A stretch of 64,000 bases of DNA from Mesorhabditis belari. Taxonomy: Eukaryota; Nematoda; Chromadorea; Rhabditida; Rhabditidae. The stretch is from NCBI GenBank assembly GCA_958450365.1, contig CAUEEP010000737.1, positions 3,585,501 through 3,649,500 on the forward strand. Direction: 5' to 3'. Shown in pieces: positions 1-12,344 of this stretch (the stretch's first letter is position 1; each line of letters starts with the position of its first letter). A program made the position numbers and the translations under genes. Under the pieces are notes generated by a model. It was not told where the DNA came from and searched no databases. It saw nothing but the letters and a program-made list of their open reading frames with translations.

Positions 1-86
1 CCATTGACACCAAAATGGGTTTCTTTTGAAGAAAGTGCTCAAACTGTCACATTTGACAATAACCGGCAGTTTTCAATTCACCAGCC
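1..86. repeat. Right end of a long-TIR MITE (family D)
   Basis: These bases match the right terminal part of the complete element at 46291-46812, ending in the inverted terminal repeat that includes GGCAGTTTTCAATTCACC. The left part lies outside the window. A left end of the same family is at 2271-2400. Confidence 0.75.
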
Positions 87-163
87 CAATAACTATGGAT
101 ATAAGAGTTGAAAGCACCTCTACTTTTTCTACTTTTTCTTGCCAATTCCTTTATTTCTATATT

Positions 164-329
164 ATGAAAGATGAATCTTTAGTGCGTGTCGGTTCTCTTT
201 GTCGTTTACCCCAATTTGTTCCCCATGTCGACTCTCAGGAACCACTCGACATCAAATGTCATCCATTTGTGAATAAAGAGAAAGCATACTCAATTGCAAA
301 GATTATCAATGAGAAGAAATTGAGAAAGG
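164..329 (+). CDS. Possible coding exon, unknown
   Basis: An open stretch from an ATG at 164 to a possible donor (AAG|GTTTGTG) at 330 reads like a soluble protein segment with several Pro, Cys and charged residues. It lies upstream of the gene at 970-5003, but its end phase (0) does not match the acceptor at 890, so an extra exon would be needed to join them. It may be an upstream exon of that gene, a separate gene or chance. 330-876 holds nothing else I recognise. Confidence 0.25.
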
Positions 330-969
330 TTTGTGAAATAAAAGTTAAACATAAGCTTGAGTCATTTTTCTGCTTGTTCAAGAAAAGTATCAGAAGATTT
401 CAATTTTATCATGAAAAAGTTCAAAGGAATGGCTAAAAGCAAAGCATTATTAGTATTTTGTTGCTTGAATATCTTCAATACTACAAAAATAATAGATGTT
501 ATTGGATATTCAGCCAAAGTTGGAAGCTAACTCTGTGACAGGAAAGACACTGTTACCTTTCACTCTGTGAAGAGTGACAGTGTCGAATAAGCAAACACCA
601 AATCCCGATTGGTTTTAGCGATTTGGCTTGACAATATTTTGATAGAATAAATAATATAATAATATTATTTATCTTTCTGAACGTATACCAATCGAAGGCC
701 AAATTTAGAAAGAAGGCCGTAAACTGGCCGACGAGGCCGAGTTGCGACTCCGAAGCGTTTATCGACGTGAGCACATTCATAAGAGAACGAAAGTTAACTC
801 GTTGGTTTATTCAATAGCAAAGATTTTTTAACAACAAAGATTTAAAACAATTCAAAATTGATTGAAGATTGTTTAAGAATTAAAATTCAGTAATGAGCGC
901 CGAAATTTCGCTATCAACAAGCGAATCAAGAAAGACATTTCGCATTTCACTGAACAATACCTTATCGCA

Positions 970-2472
970 ATGCATTTGGGTAAGTAAAGAACTGGGTTGT
1001 GCTTTGGCTTGTGCAAGATCGTTTTTGAATTTGTCTTCTCTTATCGGATCTTCAATTTTCCAGCAAAAGATGGCGAATGGCCGTCAGAGGAGAAACTCGA
1101 AGCGTTGCGGTTGATTGGAAAATTGACACAACGACTGGTGAACGCTGGTAATACCTAATTAAGTAATCTAGACAAATACGCTAATTCTTTTTTTTCATTT
1201 ATTCTTTTTTAGACACTTATGATAATTGGAAAGACATGGATAGAGGGAATTTCTATTTTTGGATCACTGATAAGCATTGGCCGAAAGACGAGTACCCGAG
1301 AACCATCAATCATGTCGATGTTCGTTTGAAAATTTGAAGTTAAAGCTGAAGTTAAAGCTGAAGTTAAAGCTGAAGTTAAAGCTGAAGTTAAAGCTGAAGT
1401 TAAAGCTGAAGTTAAAGCTGAAGTTAAAGCTGAAGTTAAAGCTGAAGTTAAAGCTGAAAATAAAACTCGAATTCTATTAGGCTTTAGACTTAGACTTTAA
1501 AGGTTTACTTTATGGACTCAAAAAGTGGAAACATAACCGTTCTGGCTAGCTAATGCTTGATTTTTTTTTAGCTCTTGAACGCATATCACTCGAGAGTCGA
1601 AAAAATGATCAACCATGCGATGACAGGTAAAAGAATTTTGAGGGATTTTTCATTTTACTATCAAAATCCTACTTTTTCAGAGTCGGAAGCGGAAATGATT
1701 AAAGAAAAAGCAAAACGAGATCCCAATCAGAGAATCAACAATGTTGTGGTGACAAGAAATCAGGTAAAAGATAAAGATTCTTTAGCAAAAAAAAAGTTTA
1801 GATCATTGATTTGTTAATTGGATATCTTCCGGGATGGTTCCCGAAAAAGGTACCAATTCAATTTGAATGGAAAGCCAAGAAAATGAGCTTCAATAAACAG
1901 GTGAGTGATGGGGAAAAACAAACAAGCACAAATTTGGGTAAAAAGGCCAAGCAAGTAACAAAAGATAATAATGCAATAGAAATTATGTGTTGTGGTTGTA
2001 GGAGTTAAGATTAACCAATTCAATATGAATGGAAAGCCAAGAAAATGAGCTTCAACAAAACGAGTTTCAAAAGGACTTCTTTGTTTTGTTTTTTCGAAAG
2101 AATTTGTTCAAGAAGTCAAAAATTCGTTTATCTAATGATTAGCTTTTTAAAAAGTGCTGGGAAAATGCTAATGTAATCAGAAAATTTGATTCTAGAAAAA
2201 CTTTTAAGACTTTTAACTAAAATGATTGACTAATGTTTCCTAAATGATCTAGGAAATACTATTGCACTTGGGTTGGTGAGTTGAAAACTGCCGGACTACA
2301 AAAATTATCAACAAAAACCAAGAATTCATTCAAATAAATTCCAAATTTTTTGGCGACTTCTCCCATTTAACGGGAAATAAGGGGATTCTTCTTTTGTGGG
2401 GGGGGATTTGGGGTTGGGGGGGGAGAAAAAAAGGGGGGGGGGGGGGGGGGAGGAAGCCCGGGGGGGGACTTT

Positions 2473-2513
<41 letters not shown>

Positions 2514-5003
2514 AAAAATTTAAAAAATGAGTTTGAATTAAAATAATTTTGTGAAAACCAGTATTTGTAATGTTTCAAGAAAAAGGGAAAAAGAAAGAAT
2601 TGAAAAAAAAAAAAAAAATTTTTAAAAAAAAAAAGAAAATTTAGAAAAAAAAAAAGGAAAATTGAAAAAAAAAGAAAAAAAAAAAAAAAAAAAAACAAAA
2701 GAGGCGGAATATTTGAATTTGAATACAATACTTCTCTGGAATAAGATTTCAGTTGAATTCTAGACAACTTTGTTCCAAAAGTAAAATGCTCTCCTTTTGA
2801 CAAAACGTTTGCTGAAATGGCGCGCTTGGGAGAACGTTATTGTAGTCAGAATATTGAGGACTGTTATCGTACTTAGGACCGTACCGCACTTAGGACCGTA
2901 CCGTAATCTAAAAACAGGCATGAATGTATGGAACAAGAACTCCCGAGAATTTTAAAAATGATCACGACAAAATCTTCTTTACCAAACTAGAACTCAAATA
3001 ATCAAACCTTTCTAGATCGTTGACGCCTACTATCAAGACTATCTCAAGAATATTGGCGACGAGTTGCACAGTGATAGCTACAAGTATGCAAGTAGCGATA
3101 ACTACAAGTACAAAAAAGATCTTAGCAAGCAACCTATTGAAAGCATTGTCGACGAGATCGTGGTCTATGTGTCGATTCTTGAAGTAATTTTATGAAGAAT
3201 TAAAATTACACTTTGATTTCAAATCTAGTTGGAAGAGGGAATTGATGAGGACTTGATTATGAACACGTACTGGGAAAGTCAATTAGAGCTCTTGAAAATG
3301 TTGATGATCGCTAGACAATTTGGAGAACTGCAATATGAGGTCTGTTGATGATGGAGAATTTAACCCTGGTATCGAGGCCATAATGTTAAATATTAAATCT
3401 AAAGGGTTAAGCATTTAGCTTTTAGCTTCAGCATTTAGCTTCATAATCGTATCTTATCACAAACTTTGTCAGTTTTTTAAAGAACTTGAGTTTAGAGTCA
3501 CCGCCCTGGTCTACTGGACATGAGAGGCCAACCATTCAGCAGTGCTGAGAAAGAGTTGATCAGGAAGAAAAAGATTGTTGAATGGGAATCGTACGTGTTT
3601 TGAAGAACATAACTAGCTTTATAGTCTAGCAATAAGATTGGTTAGCTTATAACTGTAGTAACTGTAGCGTCGAAGGTAACTGTAGCTTCGAAGGTAACTG
3701 TAGCTTCGAGGGTAACTGTGGCTTCGAAGGTAACTGTGGCTTCGAAGGTAACTGTGGCTTCGAAGGTAACTGTGGCTTCGAAGGTAGCTGTGGCTTCGAA
3801 AAATCTTTAATCGGTAAAGTTAATCAAAAACGATGTCTTTAGATACTACGATTATGTGAAAGATGATCCAAAATGGAACTTGAGAGAAGAATTCAATGAG
3901 GTAAAATGACAAGAAATACTTGAAAATGTGGAATCGCTTGGAATTCAGCACTTGAAATCGAGAGTTCAAGTCGTGATTGATTTGGCGTTCAACTATCTTT
4001 GGGTGGAAAAGAAAGAGGAACTTTTGGAAAAGTGGAGGAAAAAGGTTTGAGAAATCATTTGAAATCACAAATCGATTTTCAGTTCGAACTCTTCGATGAT
4101 TTGACAACACTGATGAATTCGCTGAAGAACAGTGCGGGCACGGTGGCCGTTCCATTAGCTGGTGGAAATGAGGATGAGATCATTCAACTCCTTTCGAAGG
4201 CTGGGCTTGGTGGTAAGTTTTCAGAAAATGTACCCTTGCTGGCATACTAAATCTTAATTCTTCTTCAGCATCCATACATAACTCCCAATCCATACTCCCA
4301 CTTGTTTTCCTCTCAAACTACGCTTTTTTCAAACTTGTAAATTTTCGAAAACTATCGTGGCTCTAACTTTTATCCAATCTATCCACTTTTGGATAGATTG
4401 GATAAAAGTCTATTTGTTTCATAACATGGTTTCATATCCTGTTTCATAAAATGGTTTTTTCATGTTTCATAAAATGGTTTCATTTCCTCAGTGAATCCTC
4501 ACATAATCCGACAAAAAGTGGCTATATTGAATAAAAGTCAGAAGCAAGATTACAATAGCTTTCTGGAAATTGCATTGTAGCGAAGAAACTGACATGCAGT
4601 AAGAATTATATTACGGTAGTTTTCAAAAACTATAGCGCTTAGAAAACGGACTGCTTGAGAGAATCCAAGTAAACGCTATATGAAAATGTTCTTATCACTT
4701 TTAAAAAATGAAACTGAATTTAGCCTGAATGAAATTGTTCACCTAATCTATTTTACATTTTCAGAAGTCGATATGAAAGTGCAAATCGTGAGCGTTGACG
4801 GGTCGAAGCTTGACACCGAATCGGATGAGGTAAAAAGATTAAAAGAAACGTTCAAAAATTAAACGCAAATCAATTTTCATTTCCAGATTAAAGAAGCGAT
4901 CAATCAGCTATTAGAAGAAACGATGGACAATCTGAATAATCGAAAGAAAGCCCAACTACGAGAGGAGAACTATTGGCGGGTGATCAATGATCGAGAAAAT
5001 TAA
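970..5003 (+). CDS. Uncharacterised 14-exon nematode gene, helical soluble protein
   Basis: Exons with matching phases: 970-979, 1064-1147, 1213-1319, 1572-1626, 1681-1763, 1802-1900, 3016-3183, 3229-3339, 3496-3590, 3843-3900, 3949-4044, 4083-4212, 4765-4829, 4887-5003 (about 425 residues). The frame stays open upstream to 877, with a possible acceptor at 890, so the true start may be further 5'; ATG 970 is the first Met in frame. A different-frame ATG at 893 does not splice into the rest. The protein is highly charged, mostly helical by eye, rich in Glu/Lys and Trp, without a signal peptide or membrane segment, and has a Tyr/Lys-rich stretch near the middle (exon 7). I recognise no domain. 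Introns contain a 12-bp minisatellite (1339-1460), a family D repeat with homopolymer blocks (2271-2700) and an 18-bp minisatellite (3655-3800). A polyadenylation signal AATAAA lies near 5198. Thirteen consecutive phase-compatible junctions make a real gene very likely; function is unknown. Confidence 0.8.
1337..1458 (+). repeat. 12-bp minisatellite in intron
   Basis: About ten tandem copies of the unit AAGTTAAAGCTG. It is read as Lys-Leu repeats in one frame, but it sits between a donor at 1320 and an acceptor at 1571, so it is intronic. Confidence 0.9.
2010..2068 (+). repeat. Partial duplicate of the preceding exon
   Basis: About 55 bases repeat the 3' half of exon 1802-1900 (the part encoding FEWKAKKMSFNK) with few changes, inside the following intron. 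It lacks the donor and runs out of frame, so it is a dead exon copy. Confidence 0.7.
2271..2700. repeat. Left end of a family D MITE followed by poly-G and poly-A blocks
   Basis: 2271-2400 matches the left end of the element at 46291 (GGTTGGTGAGTTGAAAACTG then the same inner sequence). It breaks down into G runs (2397-2466) and A runs (2473-2695). The long homopolymers give a false Phe-rich ORF on the minus strand. Confidence 0.7.
3655..3805 (+). repeat. 18-bp minisatellite in intron
   Basis: Around eight copies of a GGTAACTGTAGCTTCGAA-type unit, with an A-to-G change in the later copies, between exons 9 and 10 of the gene at 970-5003. Confidence 0.9.
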
Positions 5004-5321
5004 TTTATTTATTGTTTTTCAAAAATTTCCATAATATTATCGGGTCGGGAGGAGTTTTTGCCGTTTTTCAATCAATTTTCTATTTCTATATCCAGGGAGC
5101 TTTCTTTTTTTTTCTACGAATCAAACTGTGATCTAGTCAGACTGTGTACATTTCTTAACTTGTTTACTTTTAGATTTATTAAAATATTCCTTGTTAAATA
5201 AAGTTTGAATTTCATATGGAACTTTGTGGAAAATTTGCAGGAATTTGCATAAATTTGCATTTAAATTATTACCACAATCTAAAGTCGTTTCCTAAAATGC
5301 GCCCAAAGACAGCAAGCACTT

Positions 5322-6347
5322 ACCGTAAATACTGTAATAGTACCCCACCCCCATAGTGACAGTGCGGAGCGTTGCGTAGTATAGCTTTGGACGCGTTTTT
5401 CTCGACACTGGTTTATGCTACAGGTGTGACACTGGTGTGAGTGAAATCTGGCATTCGGAATGTGCCCGTAGCGATTCCCAGTGAATACTCGACATATCCA
5501 GGCTCTAAAAGAGTACTTTAGCTCTATTCAGAACATTTTTAATAGCCACCTACTGTAAAGTTATCTAATTTGTCAAATTTGGCAAATTAGAAAAAAATTA
5601 GCCTCTCAAAATTTGAACAAACTTTGCGGAGTTGAGTGGAATTGAGTGATCTGCTTTCCGCGGCAAAACTCGTACGACCACCAGCCGGTACCCTGGAAAA
5701 AATTCACAATTTCAATAGGAGACTTATTAATTTAGAAGATTTTTCCAAAACAAACTACTGTAAATACTGTAATTGTACCCCACCGTCCATAATGACGGTG
5801 GGGAGCATTGCGTAGTCTAGCCTTGAACGAGTTTTTCTCGACACTGGTTTATGCTACAATGCGCGCTTAGGTATCAAAAAATAGCTGGAATTTAGAACTA
5901 TTTTTTGCTACCAAAGGCACATTTTTGAAAGTACGAGCGCTTTGAAAAAAATGAAATACTAAAAAACTTTTGCGACTACGCGACTGTACGAGGGGATGGG
6001 GTCCAATTACAGTATTTACGGTACTTTTTTCATTTAATGAAAGTTTAGGTGTTTTGTTCTTGAATTCCTTGCACCCGACGTTTTTATATACCGTAGTACC
6101 TGTAATAGTAGCGCCACCCATAATGACGTACAGTCGCGTAGTCGCTAAAGTAAATAATTTTTAGAACGCGCCCAGATTTTTCCAAAATAAACTGTTAGTA
6201 TCAAAAAATTCTTCGCTTCAAGCGCTATCTTTTGATATCTAAGCACACATTTTTCGTCGAAGCAGCGCGGAGAACCTAGCGTCATAAAATGTCCTGTTAG
6301 ACTACGCGACTGTACAGGGAGGCGCCACGATCTCAGGTATTACGGTA
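5322..6347. repeat. Cluster of family A palindromic MITEs
   Basis: Three copies: a half element at 5322-5423, a full palindrome at 5756-6023, and a diverged copy at 6089-6347. Ends read ACCGTAAATACTGTAATAGT and its reverse complement, with an inner GACGGTG/GTTGCGTAGTCT segment. Further full copies are at 10597-10853 and 51115-51380. The rest of 5004-6613 shows no gene. Confidence 0.85.
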
Positions 6348-6613
6348 GTAGATTAGTGTGACAAGCTTCCACCCTGCTTAAGCTGCGCCCAAATTATCGT
6401 AGTCTTCCCATTTGGCTGCCGGCCACTTGTACTCTCTAGTTGTTGTGTGCGCTCTATTGTTGTTTTCTTTTGAAATTCCTGACGCAATATCATCTAGGCT
6501 TTTGAAATAAACCTTTGAAACTTTTTTAAGCTTTTCTTCATTTTTATTCGTTTCAACTATTCATTCTCTTCGTAATTTTTATATCTTTAGATTCGAATCT
6601 CAAAAACATCGAA

Positions 6614-8521
6614 ATGCTTTCACGATTCGCGATCAACTTTCAACCTGTGCGACTTTTCTCTCAATCAGTGGCTCGAGTAAGTTTTTTAAGAGTAATATTA
6701 TTTGGCTTAAAACCAGCAGTAATTAAAAGTGGGATGGTTGATTGATAAATGCACATTAAGCACGACTATTTTGCAACTTTTTGCATGTATGAGCTTTACA
6801 TTCTCGATTCTTACTATAGCATCAGATTCTAGTAGTTTTATGTGCAAATATTAGTAAATTAATAGTGCCTTTTTGATTCGCGTCTTTCATTTTAGAATGC
6901 CCGCTTTGGTGGACAAGGACCCAGTGGCTTCGGTAGTCGCTTCTCCGAACAAACGGTAATTCATCAAGCCTTTTAAGGTAATTTTTTTCTCCAGGGCTTT
7001 GGTTTTCGAGCACGCACAGGCCCGACATTAAAAGAACGCTTACTTGGACCGACTACAGGAAAACGTATTTTTTAAAATCTAAAACCCTAAATTTACTCTT
7101 TTAGCTTACATTTATGGAACTTATGCTTTGATCGGAGCGTCGGCTCTTGGAATTGGATCTCTCGCTTATTATGGGCTCGGTTTAAGCAGTGAGCGCTCGA
7201 TTTTGCAGAACAGCACGTGAGTTTTTGTCAAGTACTTTTAAAATGTTTGTGGCTTCAGAGCTCTTATAATTCGGTTTTTCTTTAGCATGTGGCCGCAATA
7301 CGTGAAAGACCGCCTCCATTCCACTTACGGATATTTGGCAGCCGGTTTGGGTCTTACAGCAGCAAGTGGAATGGCCGCTTCACGAAGTGCACTCATAATG
7401 CGACTCACCGCTTCCGGAAGTATTCTTGTAAGTTAGAAAATTTTGCTTTCCTTCAGTTTTTAGTGCCTGTATTCAAGTTTATAAACACTTCACATTTTGT
7501 TTAGGGCATGTTTGCGACACTGGCGGTGATTATTGGCACGGGAGCCGTTGTGAGGTCGATCCCATACGAGAACACTGTTGCTAAACACGTCGCCTGGGCC
7601 GTTCACTGTGGAGCTCTCGGAGCTGTAAGTTTTCAGAGTGAACTTTGTATTAAAAGAACCCTGTCCCTGAATTGCTTCAAAATTGAAAAAACAAACTAAA
7701 TTTTATTTGTTCAGGTACTTGCTCCAATGGTTTTCCTTGGTGGACCTGTTTTGATGCGAGCTGCTTGGTACACAGCAGGCATTGTCGCTGGTGGGTTTTC
7801 CTTGGCTTATAATTGACTAAAGGAGATACTAGATAACGGTGATATTTTAGGACTTTCCGCAACAGCAATTTGTGCGCCTTCCGACAAGTATTTGATGATG
7901 GCGGGACCGTTGGCTATGGGACTTGGAGTGGTTTTTGTCTCGAACATCGGATGTTTCTTTTTCCCTCCACATACCGCGCTTGGAGCTGGTAAGGTTTTCA
8001 AGTAAAATCGTTTCTAATATATGCATATGAATTTTATCATGGATTACTTAATAATGGATCTAACGTATTTGGTTTAGGACTCGCCTCAATTGTTGTTTAT
8101 GGTGGATTGATTCTCTTCTCTGCTTTCTTACTCTTTAACACGCAAAGGTTAGTCGGGATTTTTGCCTACAAATTCATGTATCTATCCAGATTGGTTAAAC
8201 AAGCCGAGCTTCATCCTCATCAATCACAATACTACGGAGAACAGCAACACTATGGAGGCCAAATGGAGTACGGGGCTTTTGATCCAATTAACGCGTAAGT
8301 TTTTTGGTGTCGACAATAAAAGAATATTCTGGACATTGGTTCTAGGTTCATGATTAGCTTTAGTTTTTATAGAGAATTTGATGAGGATGGAAATTTAAAA
8401 CATTTCGTTTATGTTATTCAATTTATGCTTTAGGCAACTCTCAATCTACATGAATGTATTGAACATTTTCATGCGAATGGCGATGATCTTGAGTGGTTTT
8501 GGTGGACAACGTCGGAAGTAA
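6614..8521 (+). CDS. ghitm: GHITM/TMBIM5-like mitochondrial Bax-inhibitor family protein
   Basis: Eleven short exons starting at 6614-6676 and 6896-6955 and ending with 8434-8521 give about 350 residues, the usual length for growth-hormone-inducible transmembrane protein. The N-terminus (MLSRFAINFQPVRLFSQS) is a typical mitochondrial presequence. About eight hydrophobic segments follow, with the family features GASALGIGSLAYYGL, a conserved WAVHCGALGA segment, LAPMVFLGGP, and a Lys/Arg-ended C-terminus (FGGQRRK). A tail segment rich in His, Gln and Tyr (HPHQSQYYGEQQHYGGQ) matches the family's C-terminal soluble loop. Known role of the family: inner mitochondrial membrane protein needed for cristae organisation and implicated in cation/proton exchange. 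A TTTAG acceptor sits about 20 bases before the ATG, compatible with trans-splicing of a leader. Function call from motif recognition; confident. Confidence 0.92.
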
Positions 8522-8821
8522 AAGCATCATTGTGAATTGAACCCACTTTGTCTAAAATGAGACAAATCTCTTGAATGTCTAATTATCACTCGATAAATTT
8601 AGTTTTTCCGTAAGGGATTTGTAATAATTTTTCGTTTTACTTTTTTGACCAACTAAGCTCTCATTCTCATTCGGTATACCGGTTGCTATTATTTTTAGTC
8701 TGTACATAAATAAAAGCTATAGTTTTTCAATGTTTTATCAATACATATAAAGAATAGACCCGTAAAAAGAGTAAAGCTTTGAAAGTTGAGGTTTTCTCCC
8801 TGAATCACAATTATTTTGAGA

Positions 8822-11800
8822 CTAGAAAAGTAGAGCAACGGAGAAAGATTTTCTCTGTTCTCTACTACTAAAAGCATAGTGTCGAAGTAAGAATCGATAC
8901 TTTTCTGAGAACAAAATGTAAATGAAAATGTCCAATGAAGAGTTGACAAGGACCTGAAATGGACTATATAAGCCGGGCTTGTTGTTGCACTTACCGCAAA
9001 ATTATTGGCGGTCACCAGCGATCCCCAACTGCTTTTATCGACGCCTAGATTCTCCAAAATGTCGCAAACGAAAGATAAAGAGTGACAAGTTAGAAATTGC
9101 ATCACCACCGCTACCTGAAAGGCTTTTGAAGTAAAGCGCTAAATTTTTATTACATTTTTAGTTTCATGAAGTGATTGCCTGTCTTTGAAATTTGATTTCC
9201 AAAATGCAAGTTACTCCATTACTTATGCTGTAACTGTAAGGGTATAGATCCTTGTATGGAACTACAGTAGTAAAGCTATTCAGTTGACAGAATAGAGCCC
9301 AATTTTCTGTTTAAGACAATACCGTAATTATTCTAATATGTAATCATTGATAATCTGCCTAGATCGAGAGATCTTTTACCAGCATTATCGAAGTCTTCCG
9401 TTCTTTTCGTTTCTCTCTTCTATACAAATCGTCATTTTCATCACCGTGCTGAAATAATGCAAAATTGTACCCGGAAGCTGCAATACTTTGGCTACAAAGC
9501 TACAATATTCTCGCTACAATACTTTGTGTTCACTTTTTATTCTTCCCTTGAGAGTTGCAAACAAAGTATAAAAGAAAGCTTCTAGGAAAAGTTTGCTTCT
9601 AAGAAAAGTTTGAAAAGTTAGACATTTAATTGTTTCTGCAAATGATATTTTGGGATTGCAAAAATTCGATTATAGAGTTTGTTTCTATAAATTTTGTAAA
9701 GTTCAATTGAAATTTGTTTAACTTTATGTAAAGGTGGATAATTTGGAAAACTAGTGAGTCTCTAGTGACTCTAGTGACTCTAGTGACTCTAGTGACTCTA
9801 GTGACTCTAGTGACTCTAGTGACTCTAGTGAGTTCGTAGAGTTACGGTGGTTTTAAAAAAATTATCGATCTTTTGGAGAAAAGGATCCAACTCACTCTAC
9901 CATATGAGCTTTTCGACTTTTTCGCACCGCGTGCAGCACTTTGCAGTTGAAGCCGATCAGTAAAGTGAATGGGATGATGAACATAATCAGAGTTAATGTC
10001 CAACCATGGAAAATCTAAATGTTCTCTTTGAAGAATGTACAATAGAGTTTTTTAAAAGGTGGGTAATTTGGAAAACTATCGTGATCTCTCCTCCAGAGTC
10101 TGTTCTACTTAATTTAGTCCTCTACTTAATCCTCCTCTACTTAATTTTGAGAGGAGAATCAAGGAAATCGAACAAAATCTGAAGAAAAGATGATAGCTTT
10201 ACAAATTAGTCACATTTTAGATCACTTATAAGCGATATTCAGTAAAAGATTTACCAAAATATACGTGGGATTCTCGCGTAGCTTTGTGGGCCACAATTGA
10301 GGCAGTTTGTAGTCGATGTTGATCTGATAGCAGACATTCGCAACTTCTACCTTAGGGAAAAGTTCTCGATTTCTCTTAAATCTCTGAATGTTTACCTCTA
10401 AAAATCTTGTGATATTGAAAAGAACGGAGAAAATCGCGATCGAGACGATTAATTTGATGATTCGCTCTGAAAATTCTCTCCTTGTTTTTTCAGGTTTTGA
10501 AAACTACCATAACCTTGTCTCTATTTTTGCTCTATTTCTCTATTTTTTTGTATTTTTTGCTATCCTTTGTAAACGAGTTTAGAATTAAAATAAAATACCG
10601 TAAATACTGTAATAGTACCCCACCCCCATAATGACGGTGCGGAGCGTTGCGTAGTCTGGCTTTGGACGCGTTTTTCTCGACACTGGTTTATGCTACAATG
10701 CGCGCAAAGGTATCAAAAAATAGCCCTGAATTTCAGCTATTTTTTGATACCAAAGACGCATTTTTTGAAAGTACGGGCTTTGAAGTAGGGCGCTTTGAAG
10801 CTTTTGCGACTACGCGACTGTACGAGGGGGGTACTATTACAGTATTTACGGTAGATAGATTTAAAAGAAATTTAAGTCAAGATTACGATAGCTTTCAAGA
10901 GGTAAAATGTTTTAGAAAACGCTCTCTTTAATCTTTGACATTTGTTTTGGAGTAACTCGATGGACTAACCCGCTGGCAATAACTGTGATGCGATGTACGG
11001 ATGACAGACGCCAATGTATCGATGAACCGATGCACCAAGCATCAAGTAAACACTGTAAATAGAAATCCGAAACCTCAAAGATCACCTTTTTACTCGTACC
11101 TCAACGTTTTCCCTGTTGTCATCAGGCCTAACATCATTGGATCCATCATGTAACTAGAAATTTTTTTCATTTTGAAAGCTTTTTTTGAAGATTTACTTGA
11201 ATGGGTAAAGTTGAAAATTGAGCTTTTCACATCTACTGTCAATTTTCGCATCTAATCAATGTCCATCGCTTGATTACCTCCAATAAGCCGCTCGCCAAAA
11301 CATCAGATATTCGCCTAATCTCGGCAGTGTCCACACGCAAAACGCTGAGCAGAGAATGATCGTGTCGGAGATGGAAATAGCGGCAAGGAACCAGTTGATC
11401 GTTGATGATAACATGATTCTGAAATAGATTTTAAAGCTTGAGGAGACGTTTAAGCCGTTTAAACCTGTTTGTGAAGATCCGAATGCTCATCAAATTCGCG
11501 CAGATTCCAAAGGTGATGATCGGGAGAGCGATGAGGCCTGCAAGACGCTCAACTGTCAACAATTTTTTGTTAGCTCAACAGAATAGCCTAGCCTAGCTAA
11601 GGGGAGCCAAGTAAAGCCTAGCTAAGCTAAGCCTAGCCTAGCCAAGCCTAGCTAAACCAGACCTAGCCAACCCAAGCCTGACCTCGAAGTGGCTTGGCTT
11701 GGCTTAGACTAGAATTTTGTAAGCAAAGCCAAGAGGCTTGGCTTTCACTTGGCCTGGCCTTGGTTTAGCCTGACCTAGAAAACTCGGGTTCAGTCCAGTC

Positions 11801-12274
11801 TGATTCCAGCTTCACTCCAGCCTTGATTATCGATTGATTTTATTTAGCTACAGACAAACCTTTCAAGGATTTTCACATGAGTCTTTCCTTTCAAATATTG
11901 CGTTTTTGAAACATGTCAATTTTCGGAGCTACACTAAGCTTATAACTAGCTTTCTTGGGGGAAAATACGATTTCTTGCTCGATCTATTCGTGAACTCTCG
12001 CAGAGATTAGATAGATTGGACAGGTAGTTTTCGAAATTTGGCATGTTTTAGGGAAACGCTTTAGTTGAGAGGGCTTTAATTTAAAGATAGTCAATTCAAG
12101 AAGCAAGAAATCGTATTTTCCCTAATCGTACCCAAAGCTTTGCCTAAATTTCTCGAAATCTCGAGAACCGCTTATAAAATCTTTTAATTTTGGAAAAAAA
12201 AAAAAAAAAAAAATTAAAAGATTTAATTTTTATTTTTTTTGAAAAAAATTAAAAAAAAAAAAAAAAAAATGGGG

Positions 12275-12344
<70 letters not shown>

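Noticed and set aside
1277..1480. ORF of Lys-Leu repeats
   Set aside because: Reading through the 12-bp minisatellite; lies inside an intron defined by phase-matched exons.
2330..2803. 157-codon Phe-rich ORF (minus)
   Set aside because: Produced by poly-A runs in a degraded repeat.
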